Shown here: in pieces, positions 1-7,573 of the stretch
Numbering within the stretch: position 1 is the first letter of the stretch
Layout of the letters: every line of letters begins with the position of its first letter
DNA from: Halorubrum rutilum
GTDB lineage: Archaea; Halobacteriota; Halobacteria; Halobacteriales; Haloferacaceae
DNA: 64,000 nt
Reading direction: 5' to 3'
Assembly (NCBI RefSeq): GCF_024494565.1
Contig: NZ_JANHDN010000001.1
Coordinates: 496,001 to 560,000, forward strand
Position numbers and translations under genes: made by a program
The notes under the pieces: model-generated
Seen by the model: the letters and a program-made list of their open reading frames with translations, nothing else
Told to the model about the DNA's origin: nothing
Databases searched by the model: none

Positions 1-65
1 TCGCGTCGCAGGCGTCACTGTTCGGGGTTCGCGTCGGCGACCGGATCGAGATACCCGTCGCCTGA
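1..65 (+). CDS. C-terminal end of an unidentified gene entering the window
   Basis: Reading from base 3, twenty sense codons run to a TGA at 63-65 and give a peptide ending GVRVGDRIEIPVA. The codons are GC-rich at the third position like the rest of the window and the peptide alternates hydrophobic and charged residues as a beta-strand ending would, so I read it as the tail of a gene that starts upstream. The family cannot be identified from so short a piece. Other frames here are open too, so this is only a moderately supported call. Confidence 0.4.
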   Translation, partial: ASQASLFGVRVGDRIEIPVA

Positions 66-488
66 GGTCGGGTTCGACGCGGGACGGGTCGCATGTGCTC
101 GCCTCGCCGAGCGGTCGGTCTCGGGCGGGTTCCGCGCGGAGGGACGACGCCGCCGGGTGAGAGGAGGGCCGACGTCCGGCGGGGAATCGATCGGCGGAGC
201 GTCGTGACAGGGGCGCGCGATCCCGTCGGACGGGGGAGAGACGGGACGCGCTCGGCGGTCGGATACTTGGTCGTCGGCCGCCTCCGACCGGCGGCACCTC
301 CCCGTTACGCCGACTGCCATATGAACGGTACAACACCGTTTCGGGGCTCGAAACACCGGGGCCGTTCGAGACGGGGGCTCGTTCGAGCCGGGATGATCGT
401 TCGAGGAAAGCGACCGCCGAGGCGGCGACCGCTCTCCGAGCCGAGCGCGTCCCCACGGCGTCTTTCCGTCCGCGAGACGCCGGACAAG
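66..488. other. Gene-free stretch with iterated GTTCGAG
   Basis: No reading frame here looks like a real protein; the open frames are arginine- and proline-rich, as expected for random GC-rich sequence. The one pattern I see is the heptamer GTTCGAG on the + strand at 364-370, 381-387 and 399-405, spaced 17 and 18 bases, with a related CTCGAAAC at 348-355. It lies roughly 115-155 bases before the next gene and might be a regulator binding region, but that is inference. Confidence 0.4.
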
Positions 489-497
489 GGATATACA
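489..497 (+). promoter_or_regulatory. TATA-type promoter for the 519 gene
   Basis: The AT-rich GATATACAC stands out in GC-rich surroundings and lies 22-30 bases before the ATG at 519. That distance is what a leaderless archaeal transcript requires, and it favours the 519 start over the out-of-frame ATG at 509. Confidence 0.5.
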
Positions 498-518
498 CGT
501 GGTGCGAGATGAGCGCGT

Positions 519-1088
519 ATGACGAGCGACGCCCCGGAAGGGAGCTCCGAGCGGGGGGCCGCGCGCGCCGAGTCGCGCCCCCGAGAAGGCTCGTACGCGG
601 GTCGGGCCGACGCCTGGCTCTCGTCGAACGGGACCTACGTCGAGGCCGGAGTCGCCGCGACGGCGGCGGTCGCCGGAGCGGTGGCGCTCCCGGTCGTCGC
701 CTTCGGCGCGCTCACCGCGATCGGCGGGGAGACGTCGATACTCACCGGCGGGCTGATCGTCGCCGCGGTCTGTCTCGGCCTCCTGACCCTCCTGGCGGGC
801 CTCTTGCTCGTCCGCGCGTCCCTCGAAGTCCGATACCGCGGCGCGCCGTTCGGCGGCGACGACGCCGGCGTGTCGGCGACGCTGTACGGCGCGGCTCGAA
901 CCGCGGAGGCGATCGCCGCCGGGACGTTCCTGGTCGGGCTGGTCGCGTCGCTCGCGTCCGTCGCCTCGATCGGGAGGGTCCCGTCGCCGATCCTCCTCGC
1001 CGTCGGAGCCGGCGGGGTCGCGCTGCCGACGCTGGTGCTGTTGCGCGCGACGGGCGAGCTCGCGACGTCCGCCTTCGAGCTGATATAG
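519..1088 (+). CDS. Uncharacterised membrane protein, 189 aa
   Basis: I do not recognise the family. After a charged, serine-rich N-terminus of about 40 residues there are four hydrophobic segments, at roughly residues 43-68, 71-95, 120-146 and 150-175. The protein is therefore probably an integral membrane protein with the N-terminus in the cytoplasm. The first two segments are glycine- and alanine-rich. No catalytic or metal-binding motif is visible. The start at 519 fits the TATA element at 489-497. It stands alone, convergent with the lipoprotein gene at 1161. Its role is unknown. Confidence 0.7.
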   Translation: MTSDAPEGSSERGAARAESRPREGSYAGRADAWLSSNGTYVEAGVAATAAVAGAVALPVVAFGALTAIGGETSILTGGLIVAAVCLGLLTLLAGLLLVRASLEVRYRGAPFGGDDAGVSATLYGAARTAEAIAAGTFLVGLVASLASVASIGRVPSPILLAVGAGGVALPTLVLLRATGELATSAFELI

Positions 1089-1160
1089 GGGGACGAGAGG
1101 TCGCTCGGCGTCCGCAACGCCGACGCTGCCGTCGCCCCGGAGCGGCGCGCTCGCGGCCGG

Positions 1161-1655
1161 CTAGCCGGTGGCGTTCGGCCGCCCGAGGTCGGAGAACGAC
1201 TCGCCGACCCGGACGGCGATCGGCTCGCTCTCGTCGCCGGAGCCGACGGAGAGGGCGACCAGCTCCGCTTCGGTGTCGTCGATGGCCACCCGCCGGTCCA
1301 CCCGCGAAACGCCGCCGACCACGGTGTCCGTGAGCTCCATCTCGATCCGATACGTTCCCGGGGCGGTCCAGACGTCCGCGTACGCGACGACGTTGCTCTC
1401 GCCGTCCGACTCGGTCGAGGGCACGTCGAACGAGTCGTCGAGGACGGTCTCGCCCGCCGGGTCCGTCACTTCGATCGACCCGCTGACCTCGTGGGTGAGC
1501 TGATTGAGGACGTTCACCTCCTCCAAGACTCGGCTGCCGACCGCGTCGAGGACCGTCGAACAGCCGGCGGCGGACGCGAGGACGGCGCTCCCGACGGCCG
1601 CGACGGCTCGGCGCCTCGTGACGGCGTCGGGCGTCGAACTCGTGTGCTGACTCAT
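1161..1655 (-). CDS. Small secreted lipoprotein
   Basis: The chosen start begins MSQHTSS and gives 164 residues. The N-terminus carries TRRRAVAAVGS followed by a hydrophobic stretch and AAGC, which fits a Tat-type signal with a lipobox cysteine; haloarchaea export many lipoproteins this way. The mature part reads as a beta-rich domain (DPAGETVLDDSFDV, GTYRIEMEL) that resembles small immunoglobulin-like surface proteins, but I cannot name a family. An upstream in-frame ATG at 1691 would place 12 unlikely residues before the signal, so I prefer 1655. It probably sits on the outer face of the membrane; its function is unknown. Confidence 0.7.
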   Translation of the reverse strand: MSQHTSSTPDAVTRRRAVAAVGSAVLASAAGCSTVLDAVGSRVLEEVNVLNQLTHEVSGSIEVTDPAGETVLDDSFDVPSTESDGESNVVAYADVWTAPGTYRIEMELTDTVVGGVSRVDRRVAIDDTEAELVALSVGSGDESEPIAVRVGESFSDLGRPNATG

Positions 1656-1873
1656 GACCGGAGGACGTGCCGTCGTATCGCCCGACACCACCTAAACGTG
1701 GGCGCGTCGTCTCGGGGCGTGAAACTCCGCGGGAGAGACGGCGGACGAGGCCCGTGGAACGACGATATCGGTTTCACGAAACGGAGTCCGAACCGGTCGA
1801 TATGCGGCGACGGGATAGTCGGCCGTTCTCGGCTTCGGAGGGATTAATAGCGACATCGGCCGAGCGAGTATCG

Positions 1874-2107
1874 ATGCCCTCCGAAACGAACGAACTGCTC
1901 GAATCGGTTCGGCGCCTCCTCCTAGTCGTCGTGCTTCTGCTCGGGCTCGGCGTTGCGACGCTCGGCGATATTGCCGTCGCGGTTCGCGGCTACGCGACGC
2001 TGATACCGAGCACCGCTCGCGTGGTCGGGAGTGTGGTCGTGTTCACGGCGCTCGCGCTCCTCTTTTTCTCGGCGTTCGAACGGGTGGGCCCGGACTCGGC
2101 GGACTGA
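1874..2107 (+). CDS. Small two-segment membrane protein, 77 aa
   Basis: Residues 16-36 and about 47-66 are hydrophobic and separated by a short charged loop, so this is a small integral membrane protein. The start at 1874 was chosen because the AT-rich GGATTAATAG at 1840-1849 lies about 25 bases upstream as a TATA element. The longer in-frame extension to 1667 is arginine-rich and resembles noncoding frame. The stop is 27 bases from the convergent kinase gene. No family is recognised. Similar small membrane proteins are common orphan genes in haloarchaea. Confidence 0.6.
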   Translation: MPSETNELLESVRRLLLVVVLLLGLGVATLGDIAVAVRGYATLIPSTARVVGSVVVFTALALLFFSAFERVGPDSAD

Positions 2108-2134
2108 GCGTCTCGGGCGAGAGGCGAGAGGGAA

Positions 2135-3835
2135 TCAACCGCCGGAGGCCGTTTCGACCGTCTCGGATTCGCGGGGTTCGGCCCGCGCGTCGCCGGACCG
2201 ATGGGCACCGTGGAACCGGACGGTCACGGTGGTGCCCCGGTCGTCGCAGTCGAACTCGAGCTCGGCGCCGAGCTGGCTGGTCGCCCAGTTGACGAACCAG
2301 AGGCCGACGCCGAGCCCGTGCTCCAGCTGCGTTTCGCCCGCGTCGGCAAGGAGGTCGCGTTCCCGGTCCGAGATCCCCGGCCCGTCGTCGCTGACGCGCA
2401 GCAGGGGCGTTCCGTCGGCGGTCGCGTCGACCGTCACCTCGGCCCGCGCGGGGGCCTCCGAGTGGACGACCGCGTTCTCGACGAGCTCGGTGACGAGTCG
2501 GCGGACGATCGTGCGATGGGAGACGAACCGCACGTCGTCCGGCGCGTCCACCGAGATGCTGCTCTCCGGATACTCCCGGCGTGCGTCCGCGACGACCTCC
2601 CGGGCGACGGCCGCGAGGTCGATCGTCGACGGGGAGTCGCCGCTGTGGGTCATCACCGCCTCGGCCTCGCGGGCCTTCCGGCTCACCGACGCCAGCTCCG
2701 CCGCGCTGTCCCGGATCGGCGCCCGACGGCTCTCGTCTTCGATCCGCTCGGCGTGCGCCAGGATCACGTCGAGCTCGTTCCGGACGTTGTGCCTGAGCAC
2801 GCGGTTGAGGACGGAGAGCCGCTGCTCGCGGGTGCGGCGGTCGGTCACGTCGCGGAGCACGACCGCCCTGGCGACCGGGTCCTCGTCCGGGTCGGCGTCG
2901 CCGTCCGAGACGCCGGAGACCGTGATCCGGAACTCCCGGCGTCCCTTCGTCGTCCGGAGGGTCGCGAAGTCGGTCGCGCCCGGGGAGAGCGAGGCGACGC
3001 CGATCCCCTCGGCGACCGACGAGATCGGCTCCCCGATCATCGCCCGGCTCGACCGCCCGAAGAGTTCCTCGGCCGCGGCGTTCGCGTCGAGGACGTCGTC
3101 CGCCCAGTCGACGACGATCACGGCCTCTTGCAGCGCCTCGACGACGCGGGAGCGGGCGACGTAGTCCGCCTTGGGGAAGACGGTCAACACCGGGTACCGT
3201 CGCAGCGAGACGAACAGCAGCGCCCCGGAGAGGAAGAGGCCGCCCGTCACGCCGTCCACGACGACGTCGCCGCTGCGCCACCCGCCGACGACGTACGGCG
3301 CCGACACGGCGCCGAGCAGCGCCGCCAGCTGGCCCGTCGAGATCCGGTCGTGGCTCCAGCCGTACCTGAGGAAGACGACCGCCGCGTAGACGTAGACGGC
3401 CGAGAGCTGGAACAGCTCCGTCCCGACGAGCGACGCGAGCGACCGCCGGACCTCCCCCGCCGACGGGTCGCCGTCGAGGGCGGCGACCGCGCCGACGAGC
3501 GGGAGCGCGAGGAGGACGAACACCGCGATCCGCGGGCGGGACAGTCCCGTCCCGCGGCCGGCGTAGCCGAGCACGTAGACGAGCCAGATCCCGGGGACGA
3601 ACACCGCCGGGACGAGCTGTCCGAGCCCCGCGAGGTTCGCGCCCACGGACCACGCGTGGGGGAACTCGGACAGCAGCGACAGGACCGCCCACAGGAGCAG
3701 CGCGCCCGACAGCGCGGCGAAGGCGTCCGCGTTCGGCGGCGACCGGTCGCTCGCGACCCGCCACGTCACCCACGCCAACAGCGCGACGGCGACGGCGTCG
3801 ACGGCCAGCGAGGCGAGGAGGGAGGCGATCACCAT
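2135..3835 (-). CDS. Membrane sensor histidine kinase (7TM-PAS-HisKA-HATPase)
   Basis: This 566-residue protein should autophosphorylate on histidine in response to a membrane or intracellular cue and pass the phosphate to a response regulator. Residues 1-212 hold about seven hydrophobic helices, of the histidine-kinase N-terminal 7TM type. A PAS domain spans roughly 228-333. The phosphoacceptor region reads VLRHNVRNEL with His349. The ATP-binding domain shows the N box LVENAVVH (451-458), the G1 box DDGPGI (483-488) and the G2 box GLGVGL (507-512). All catalytic motifs appear intact. The RHNVRNEL form of the H box is typical of haloarchaeal kinases. No response regulator is adjacent; the nearest in this window is at 36260. 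Signal and partner are unknown. Confidence 0.9.
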   Translation of the reverse strand: MVIASLLASLAVDAVAVALLAWVTWRVASDRSPPNADAFAALSGALLLWAVLSLLSEFPHAWSVGANLAGLGQLVPAVFVPGIWLVYVLGYAGRGTGLSRPRIAVFVLLALPLVGAVAALDGDPSAGEVRRSLASLVGTELFQLSAVYVYAAVVFLRYGWSHDRISTGQLAALLGAVSAPYVVGGWRSGDVVVDGVTGGLFLSGALLFVSLRRYPVLTVFPKADYVARSRVVEALQEAVIVVDWADDVLDANAAAEELFGRSSRAMIGEPISSVAEGIGVASLSPGATDFATLRTTKGRREFRITVSGVSDGDADPDEDPVARAVVLRDVTDRRTREQRLSVLNRVLRHNVRNELDVILAHAERIEDESRRAPIRDSAAELASVSRKAREAEAVMTHSGDSPSTIDLAAVAREVVADARREYPESSISVDAPDDVRFVSHRTIVRRLVTELVENAVVHSEAPARAEVTVDATADGTPLLRVSDDGPGISDRERDLLADAGETQLEHGLGVGLWFVNWATSQLGAELEFDCDDRGTTVTVRFHGAHRSGDARAEPRESETVETASGG

Positions 3836-3946
3836 GGTCTGAGAGCGGGTCCGAGGCGGGTCCGGGAGGGTCGGATCGATCTACGTGGTCGGCCACGACT
3901 CGGAGGATGGAAATTCGTGTCGAATCCGTCGCGACGGGGCGCGGGG

Positions 3947-4040
3947 TCGCGACGGCGCGCGTCTCGACCGGCGACGACGGACCGGGACTCGCGACGGCGC
4001 GCGTCTCGACCGGCGACGACGGGCCGGGACTCGCGACGCC
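3947..4040. repeat. 42-bp tandem repeat in an intergenic region
   Basis: The region 3836-4245 contains no convincing gene. Within it, 3947-3988 and 3989-4030 are direct tandem copies of a 42-base unit beginning TCGCGACGGCGCGCG, differing at one base (A versus G near the end of the unit). A third copy starts at 4031 and diverges after about nine bases. Forty-two is a multiple of three, so the frame starting at 3907 stays open and would encode a repeated GLATARVSTGDDGP peptide. I think translation here is unlikely because a strong TATA element follows at 4211. Confidence 0.85.
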
Positions 4041-4210
4041 GGCGGTCCGCGGGACCGGACGGTCGGTCGACGGCGGGCATCACGCGTCCGCTATCGGCGG
4101 GGTCGCCGTGAATCCCCCGCCCGTGTTGCGCGTTCCGAGACGCGGCCGGCGCGTACCGGCGGGCGATACGCCGGACGGAGTGCCCGGACGCCGCGTCACT
4201 CCGCCCGGTA

Positions 4211-4220
4211 CTTATTTATA
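4211..4220 (+). promoter_or_regulatory. TATA promoter of the 4246 gene
   Basis: CTTATTTATA followed by an AT-rich run lies 26-35 bases before the ATG at 4246. It is among the most AT-rich blocks in the first 10 kb and marks a leaderless start. Confidence 0.65.
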
Positions 4221-4245
4221 TCAGTACAAATTTATCACGGTTGAA

Positions 4246-4716
4246 ATGAGACACTTGATAACACAGGGCTTTCGGGGGTACTGCGCGGTCGCGGTGATCG
4301 TCGCGGGCTTCACGGGGCTGTGGGCGGTCGACGTAATCTCGGTCGCGATCCCCGTCGTGGGGTACGCGTGGCTCGCCGTGGCGGCGATCGGGACCCTCGT
4401 CGCGGCCGGGATGGCCGCGCGGCCGGAGGAGGTGATCGAGCCCGACGCGACCGACGACCGGATCGAGGAGTTCGAGGAGACGGCGGTCACCGGGGCGCCG
4501 CTCGACCTCTACGCCGTCGCGCTCGCCGCGTGGGCGTGCGTGTCGTTCGGATGGGTGCTCGGCGGGATGGGCGCGGCCGGACTGACGGTCGTCGGCTACG
4601 GCTGGCTCGCGATCGCCGCGTACGGCGGCCTCGTGGCGGCCGGGCTCGTCGCGACGCACGGCGACGAGGTCGCGACCGCGGTCGACCCGTCCGACAGCCT
4701 CGAAACGGACGGCTGA
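4246..4716 (+). CDS. Tandemly duplicated small membrane protein, 156 aa
   Basis: The ATG at 4246 follows the TATA element at the right distance. The protein has four hydrophobic segments arranged as two similar halves: VVGYAWLAVAAIGTLVAAG in the first half and VVGYGWLAIAAYGGLVAAG in the second. This points to an internal duplication of a two-helix hairpin. A charged linker of about 30 residues (EEVIEPDATDDRIEEFEE) joins the halves and the C-terminus is acidic. I do not recognise a named family and see no catalytic residues. The longer in-frame extension to 3907 would translate the tandem repeat and is not favoured. Confidence 0.7.
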   Translation: MRHLITQGFRGYCAVAVIVAGFTGLWAVDVISVAIPVVGYAWLAVAAIGTLVAAGMAARPEEVIEPDATDDRIEEFEETAVTGAPLDLYAVALAAWACVSFGWVLGGMGAAGLTVVGYGWLAIAAYGGLVAAGLVATHGDEVATAVDPSDSLETDG

Positions 4717-4785
4717 GTCGCCCGCGTTCTCTCCCCTGATAACTGGCGGCGTGCGTTTATTATCGGTCGTCGACGGATCCGAGCA

Positions 4786-5055
4786 ATGAGCGTCGAATCG
4801 CGGGCGAGCGAGGCGAGTGAGGCGAGCGCGGCGTTCGGCGTCGCCGTCCTCGCGGTGGCCGTCGCCGTGTGGGCGTTCCAGTTCACGCTCGGCGTCTTCG
4901 ACGGGTGGGGATGGGCGCTGGTCGTCGGGAGCGCGTGGACGGTGCTGGGGCTGCTCCTGCTGTTCTCCGACGTGCGGGTGTACGTGGGCGCGCGGTCGCC
5001 GGCCGAGCGATACCACCGGACCGGGAGCGAGCGCCGCGGGGCCTCGGACGACTGA
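4786..5055 (+). CDS. Small membrane protein, 89 aa
   Basis: Two hydrophobic segments at about residues 16-37 and 42-62 are followed by a short polar, arginine-containing tail. The upstream sequence GCGTTTATTATCGG at 4752-4765 is AT-rich and close to the spacing expected for a leaderless start at 4786. A shadow frame over the same bases is arginine-rich and not credible. The gene is convergent with the ribosomal stalk operon. Family and function are unknown. Confidence 0.65.
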   Translation: MSVESRASEASEASAAFGVAVLAVAVAVWAFQFTLGVFDGWGWALVVGSAWTVLGLLLLFSDVRVYVGARSPAERYHRTGSERRGASDD

Positions 5056-5130
5056 CCGCTGAGGGCGCTCCGGCGACCGGTCCGTGTCTGCGTCGGCGTC
5101 GCGATCGGGAGCGCGGTCGCTCTCCGAGCG

Positions 5131-5136
5131 AAAAAA
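5131..5136 (-). terminator. Poly-T terminator of the ribosomal stalk operon
   Basis: On the minus strand a run of six T follows the rpl12 stop by about 50 bases in otherwise GC-rich sequence. Oligo-T tracts act as archaeal intrinsic terminators, and the placement after the last gene of the operon fits. Confidence 0.5.
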
Positions 5137-5184
5137 CGGTGAAAACTGAACCGGTGCGGTCGGGGTCTCGGCGCTCTACCGGCG

Positions 5185-5529
5185 TCAGCCGAACAGCTCG
5201 CCGAGGCCCTCGCCGCCGTCGCCCTCGTCCTCGTCGTCGTCCGCCTCGTCGGCGGCCTCCTCGGCCTCGTCGGCCTCGTCCCCGTCGTCGTCCGCCTCGT
5301 CGGCGGCCGCGGCGTCGGCGGAGCCGCCCGAGGCGGCGCCGGCGGCGGGGGCCGCGGCGGCCGTCTCGACGGCCTCCTCGATGTCGACGTCTTCCAGCGC
5401 GGCGACGAGCGCCTTGACGCGGGATTCCTCGACGTCGACGCCGGCGGCTTCCAGCACGCCGGTGACGTTGTCTTCGTTGATCTCTTCGCCGGTCTCGTTC
5501 AGGATGAGCGCAGCGTAAACGTATTCCAT
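5185..5529 (-). CDS. rpl12: 50S ribosomal protein P1 (L12e)
   Basis: Archaeal P1/L12 stalk protein of 114 residues; dimers bind the L10/P0 scaffold and recruit translation factor GTPases. The N-terminal dimerisation domain begins [22 protein letters not shown]. It is followed by an alanine/glycine hinge at about 58-76 and a very acidic tail ending GEGLGELFG, the factor-binding motif shared with the last residues of P0 (GEGLGAMFG). It is the last gene of the rpl1-rpl10-rpl12 operon, 18 bases after the rpl10 stop, with GAGGA as a ribosome binding site before the ATG. Length and architecture are normal for haloarchaea. Confidence 0.97.
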   Translation of the reverse strand: MEYVYAALILNETGEEINEDNVTGVLEAAGVDVEESRVKALVAALEDVDIEEAVETAAAAPAAGAASGGSADAAAADEADDDGDEADEAEEAADEADDDEDEGDGGEGLGELFG

Positions 5530-5547
5530 TGGTGTGTCCTCGTAGTG

Positions 5548-6588
5548 TTAGCCGAACATCGCGCCGAGGCCCTCGCCGCCGTCGCCGCCGTCGTCCTCGT
5601 CGGCGTCGTCAGCGTCGTCGGCCGCCTCGGCGTCGTCCGTGTCGTCTTCTTCCTCCGCCTGTTCCTCCTCGTCGTCCGTCGCCGGAGCCGGGGCGGCTTC
5701 GACGCCCTGCAGCTCCTCGGGAAGCGCCTCCTCGTCGTCGATCTGGGCCGCGAGCGCGCGGAGCTGGGCGTCGGCCTTCCCGATGAGGTCGGGCACGACG
5801 TCCGGGCTCTCGATCTCCGCGAACAGCCCGACGGACTTCGCCTCGCCGGAGGCCTTCGCGAGAAGGCTGCCGACCGTGGCGGCCGTCGGGTACGCGGCGT
5901 TGATCGAGAGGTTCCGCGCGGCGGCGGCCGCCGAGCGGACGTCCGCCGCGTACTCGTCGACGTCGATCGCGAGCTCGTCCGGCTCGAACAGGACGCCCTC
6001 CGAGTAGACGCCCTTGAGGTCGAGCCCGACCTCCTTCGGCTCGATGCCGAGCTCGGTCAGGACGTTCGCGAGGTCGTCGTCGACGACCTCGCCCTCGCTG
6101 AGGACCTTCGAGTCCTCGGTGACCATGATCGAGCCGTCCTGAATGCGCGCGGCCGCGCCGACCGTCTGGAGCTCGCCCACGAACGGTCCGGGGTCGACCC
6201 CGGTGTCGCCCTCGGGGATGACGACATCGTTGGGGGCGACCTCGCCCGCGTTGATCGGGGCGGGCGTCTTCGAGGCTTCCAGCTGCTTGAAGAGGCCGAA
6301 CGGGTTGTCGTTCGTCCCGATGAGCGCGACCTGACCCGAGACGTACCGGGTCAGCTCCTCGACGCCGCCGCCGACCTCCTCCAGGGCGCGGGTGGTGAGC
6401 GTGTTCCGGCTCACGCGGACGTCGGCCGAGCCGTGCAGCTCGCGGCGCATGGCCTGGAGCTGTCGGCTCGGAATGCCGCCGACGCCGACGATCCCGACGG
6501 AGTTGAACGAGTCGATGAACTCGACGAGCTCGTCGACCTCGTCCTGCTTCCACTGCGGGATCGTCTCGGTCTTGCGGACCGAGCTCAT
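5548..6588 (-). CDS. rpl10: 50S ribosomal protein P0 (L10, uL10)
   Basis: Scaffold of the ribosomal stalk, 346 residues. It binds 23S rRNA beside L11 through its N-terminal domain and carries P1 dimers on C-terminal helices. The N-terminus ([37 protein letters not shown]) is the rRNA-binding domain. The middle (about 110-200) is the archaeal/eukaryotic insertion. The last 50 residues are an acidic hinge ending GEGLGAMFG, matching the P1 tail. The start overlaps the rpl1 stop by four bases (ATGA), and a GGAGGTG lies just upstream inside rpl1, so the two are translationally coupled. Confidence 0.97.
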   Translation of the reverse strand: MSSVRKTETIPQWKQDEVDELVEFIDSFNSVGIVGVGGIPSRQLQAMRRELHGSADVRVSRNTLTTRALEEVGGGVEELTRYVSGQVALIGTNDNPFGLFKQLEASKTPAPINAGEVAPNDVVIPEGDTGVDPGPFVGELQTVGAAARIQDGSIMVTEDSKVLSEGEVVDDDLANVLTELGIEPKEVGLDLKGVYSEGVLFEPDELAIDVDEYAADVRSAAAAARNLSINAAYPTAATVGSLLAKASGEAKSVGLFAEIESPDVVPDLIGKADAQLRALAAQIDDEEALPEELQGVEAAPAPATDDEEEQAEEEDDTDDAEAADDADDADEDDGGDGGEGLGAMFG

Positions 6589-7223
6589 ACGGGCACCTCC
6601 CTGGCGGGACCCATCGTGGTCTTCACGTAGATCCCGTCGATGTTGAGCGGCCCCTTCTCGAGGCTCGCTTCGAGCCGCCGGATGATGACGTCGATGTTGT
6701 CCGAGATCGCCTCGGCGCCCATGTCCTCGGCGCCGACGCGGGTGTGGAACGTGCGCCGGTCGCGCGACCGGAGCTGCACCGTGTTCTTCATCCGGTTGAC
6801 TGTGTCGACGACGTCGTCGTCCGGCTGCAGTGGGGTAGGCATCTTCCCGCGCGGACCGAGGACGGTACCGAGGTACCGACCGATGTCCTGCATCAGGCCG
6901 GCCTCCGCGACGAAGAAGTCGGTCTCGCCGGCCAGGTCCTTTGCGCGGTCGTCGTCGTCTCCGAGGTCTTCGAGGTCGTCGCTGTCGAGCACTTCGTCAG
7001 CGACCTCCTCTGCGCGGACGGCGGTTTCGCCCTCCGCGAAGACGACGATCTGTGTCTCCTGCCCCGTTCCAGCCGGCAGCACGACGGACTCGTCGATGCG
7101 GTTCGACGGATCGTTGAGGTCGAGGTCTCGCAGGTTGATCGCGATGTCCACGGTCTCGCGGAAGTTCCGCTCGGGCGCATCGTCGAGTGCGAGAGTTACG
7201 GCCTCTTGTATTGTGTCTGCCAT
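6585..7223 (-). CDS. rpl1: 50S ribosomal protein L1 (uL1)
   Basis: L1 forms the mobile stalk at the ribosomal E site and in archaea also represses its own operon by binding mRNA. The start is [11 protein letters not shown] at 7223, giving 212 residues, the usual archaeal length; the extension to 7541 is repeat-derived and rejected. Visible L1 features are [18 protein letters not shown] near the N-terminus, the [10 protein letters not shown] motif of the second domain, and the C-terminal [27 protein letters not shown] lies two bases before the ATG. The L11 gene often found upstream in related genomes is not present here. Confidence 0.97.
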   Translation of the reverse strand: MADTIQEAVTLALDDAPERNFRETVDIAINLRDLDLNDPSNRIDESVVLPAGTGQETQIVVFAEGETAVRAEEVADEVLDSDDLEDLGDDDDRAKDLAGETDFFVAEAGLMQDIGRYLGTVLGPRGKMPTPLQPDDDVVDTVNRMKNTVQLRSRDRRTFHTRVGAEDMGAEAISDNIDVIIRRLEASLEKGPLNIDGIYVKTTMGPAREVPV

Positions 7224-7225
7224 TT

Positions 7226-7315
7226 TCACCTCCGTAGTACGCAGGTCGCTCCTACGGGTCAGTGAAACAGGCGAAGCCTGTCTCACCGGAGAGAGGTCCA
7301 TCGGAGGTTTAAAAG
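7226..7315 (-). promoter_or_regulatory. Promoter and leader of the rpl1-rpl10-rpl12 operon
   Basis: On the minus strand a TATA-like CTTTTAAACC lies at 7307-7315, predicting transcription from about 7285 and a leader of about 60 bases. The leader opens with a near-perfect hairpin at 7262-7286 (arms GTGA and TCAC, a mismatch, then ACAGGC and GCCTGT around a three-base loop). It ends with a full GGAGGTGA ribosome binding site at 7226-7233. Most transcripts in this organism look leaderless, so this leader is unusual. In related haloarchaea and in Methanococcus, L1 binds its own mRNA; this leader is a candidate site, by inference. Confidence 0.55.
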
Positions 7316-7397
7316 CGTCGAACCGCTCGTCCCCGTGCGAACCGGCGACAGGGCCGCTCCGCGGTGGTCGCACCGTCGACCGCGGTGCCGCCCTTCG

Positions 7398-7461
7398 CCG
7401 CCTCGCCGTTGCGCCGCCTCGCCGTTGCGCCGCCTCGCCGTTGCGCCGCCTCGCCGTCGCC
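7398..7461. repeat. 16-bp tandem repeat, four copies
   Basis: A unit reading CCGCCTCGCCGTTGCG occupies 7398-7413, 7414-7429 and 7430-7445 exactly, with a fourth diverging copy at 7446-7461. It sits in the divergent intergenic region between rpl1 and pccB, upstream of the rpl1 promoter. The unit length is not a multiple of three, so it cannot be a coding repeat in one frame. No function is apparent; replication slippage could have produced it. Confidence 0.85.
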
Positions 7462-7573
7462 GCCGCGGCCCCGGATTCGACGCCCGTCGAAGTCGGAAAC
7501 GTCGGATAGGGGAACCCTTTTGATGCCGGTCGCCGACCCACGAGGTAATGACTCAGGGTGGTCCGGCGTGACG

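Noticed and set aside
364..405. GTTCGAG as tRNA T-loop sequence
   Set aside because: No acceptor, D or anticodon stems can be drawn around it, and the motif occurs three times.
509..1333. Alternative start at 509 with a 274-codon frame
   Set aside because: The product is arginine-rich without hydrophobic segments, whereas the frame from 519 gives a normal membrane protein over the same bases.
5545..6630. 361-codon ORF opposite rpl10
   Set aside because: Antisense shadow of a highly conserved ribosomal protein gene.
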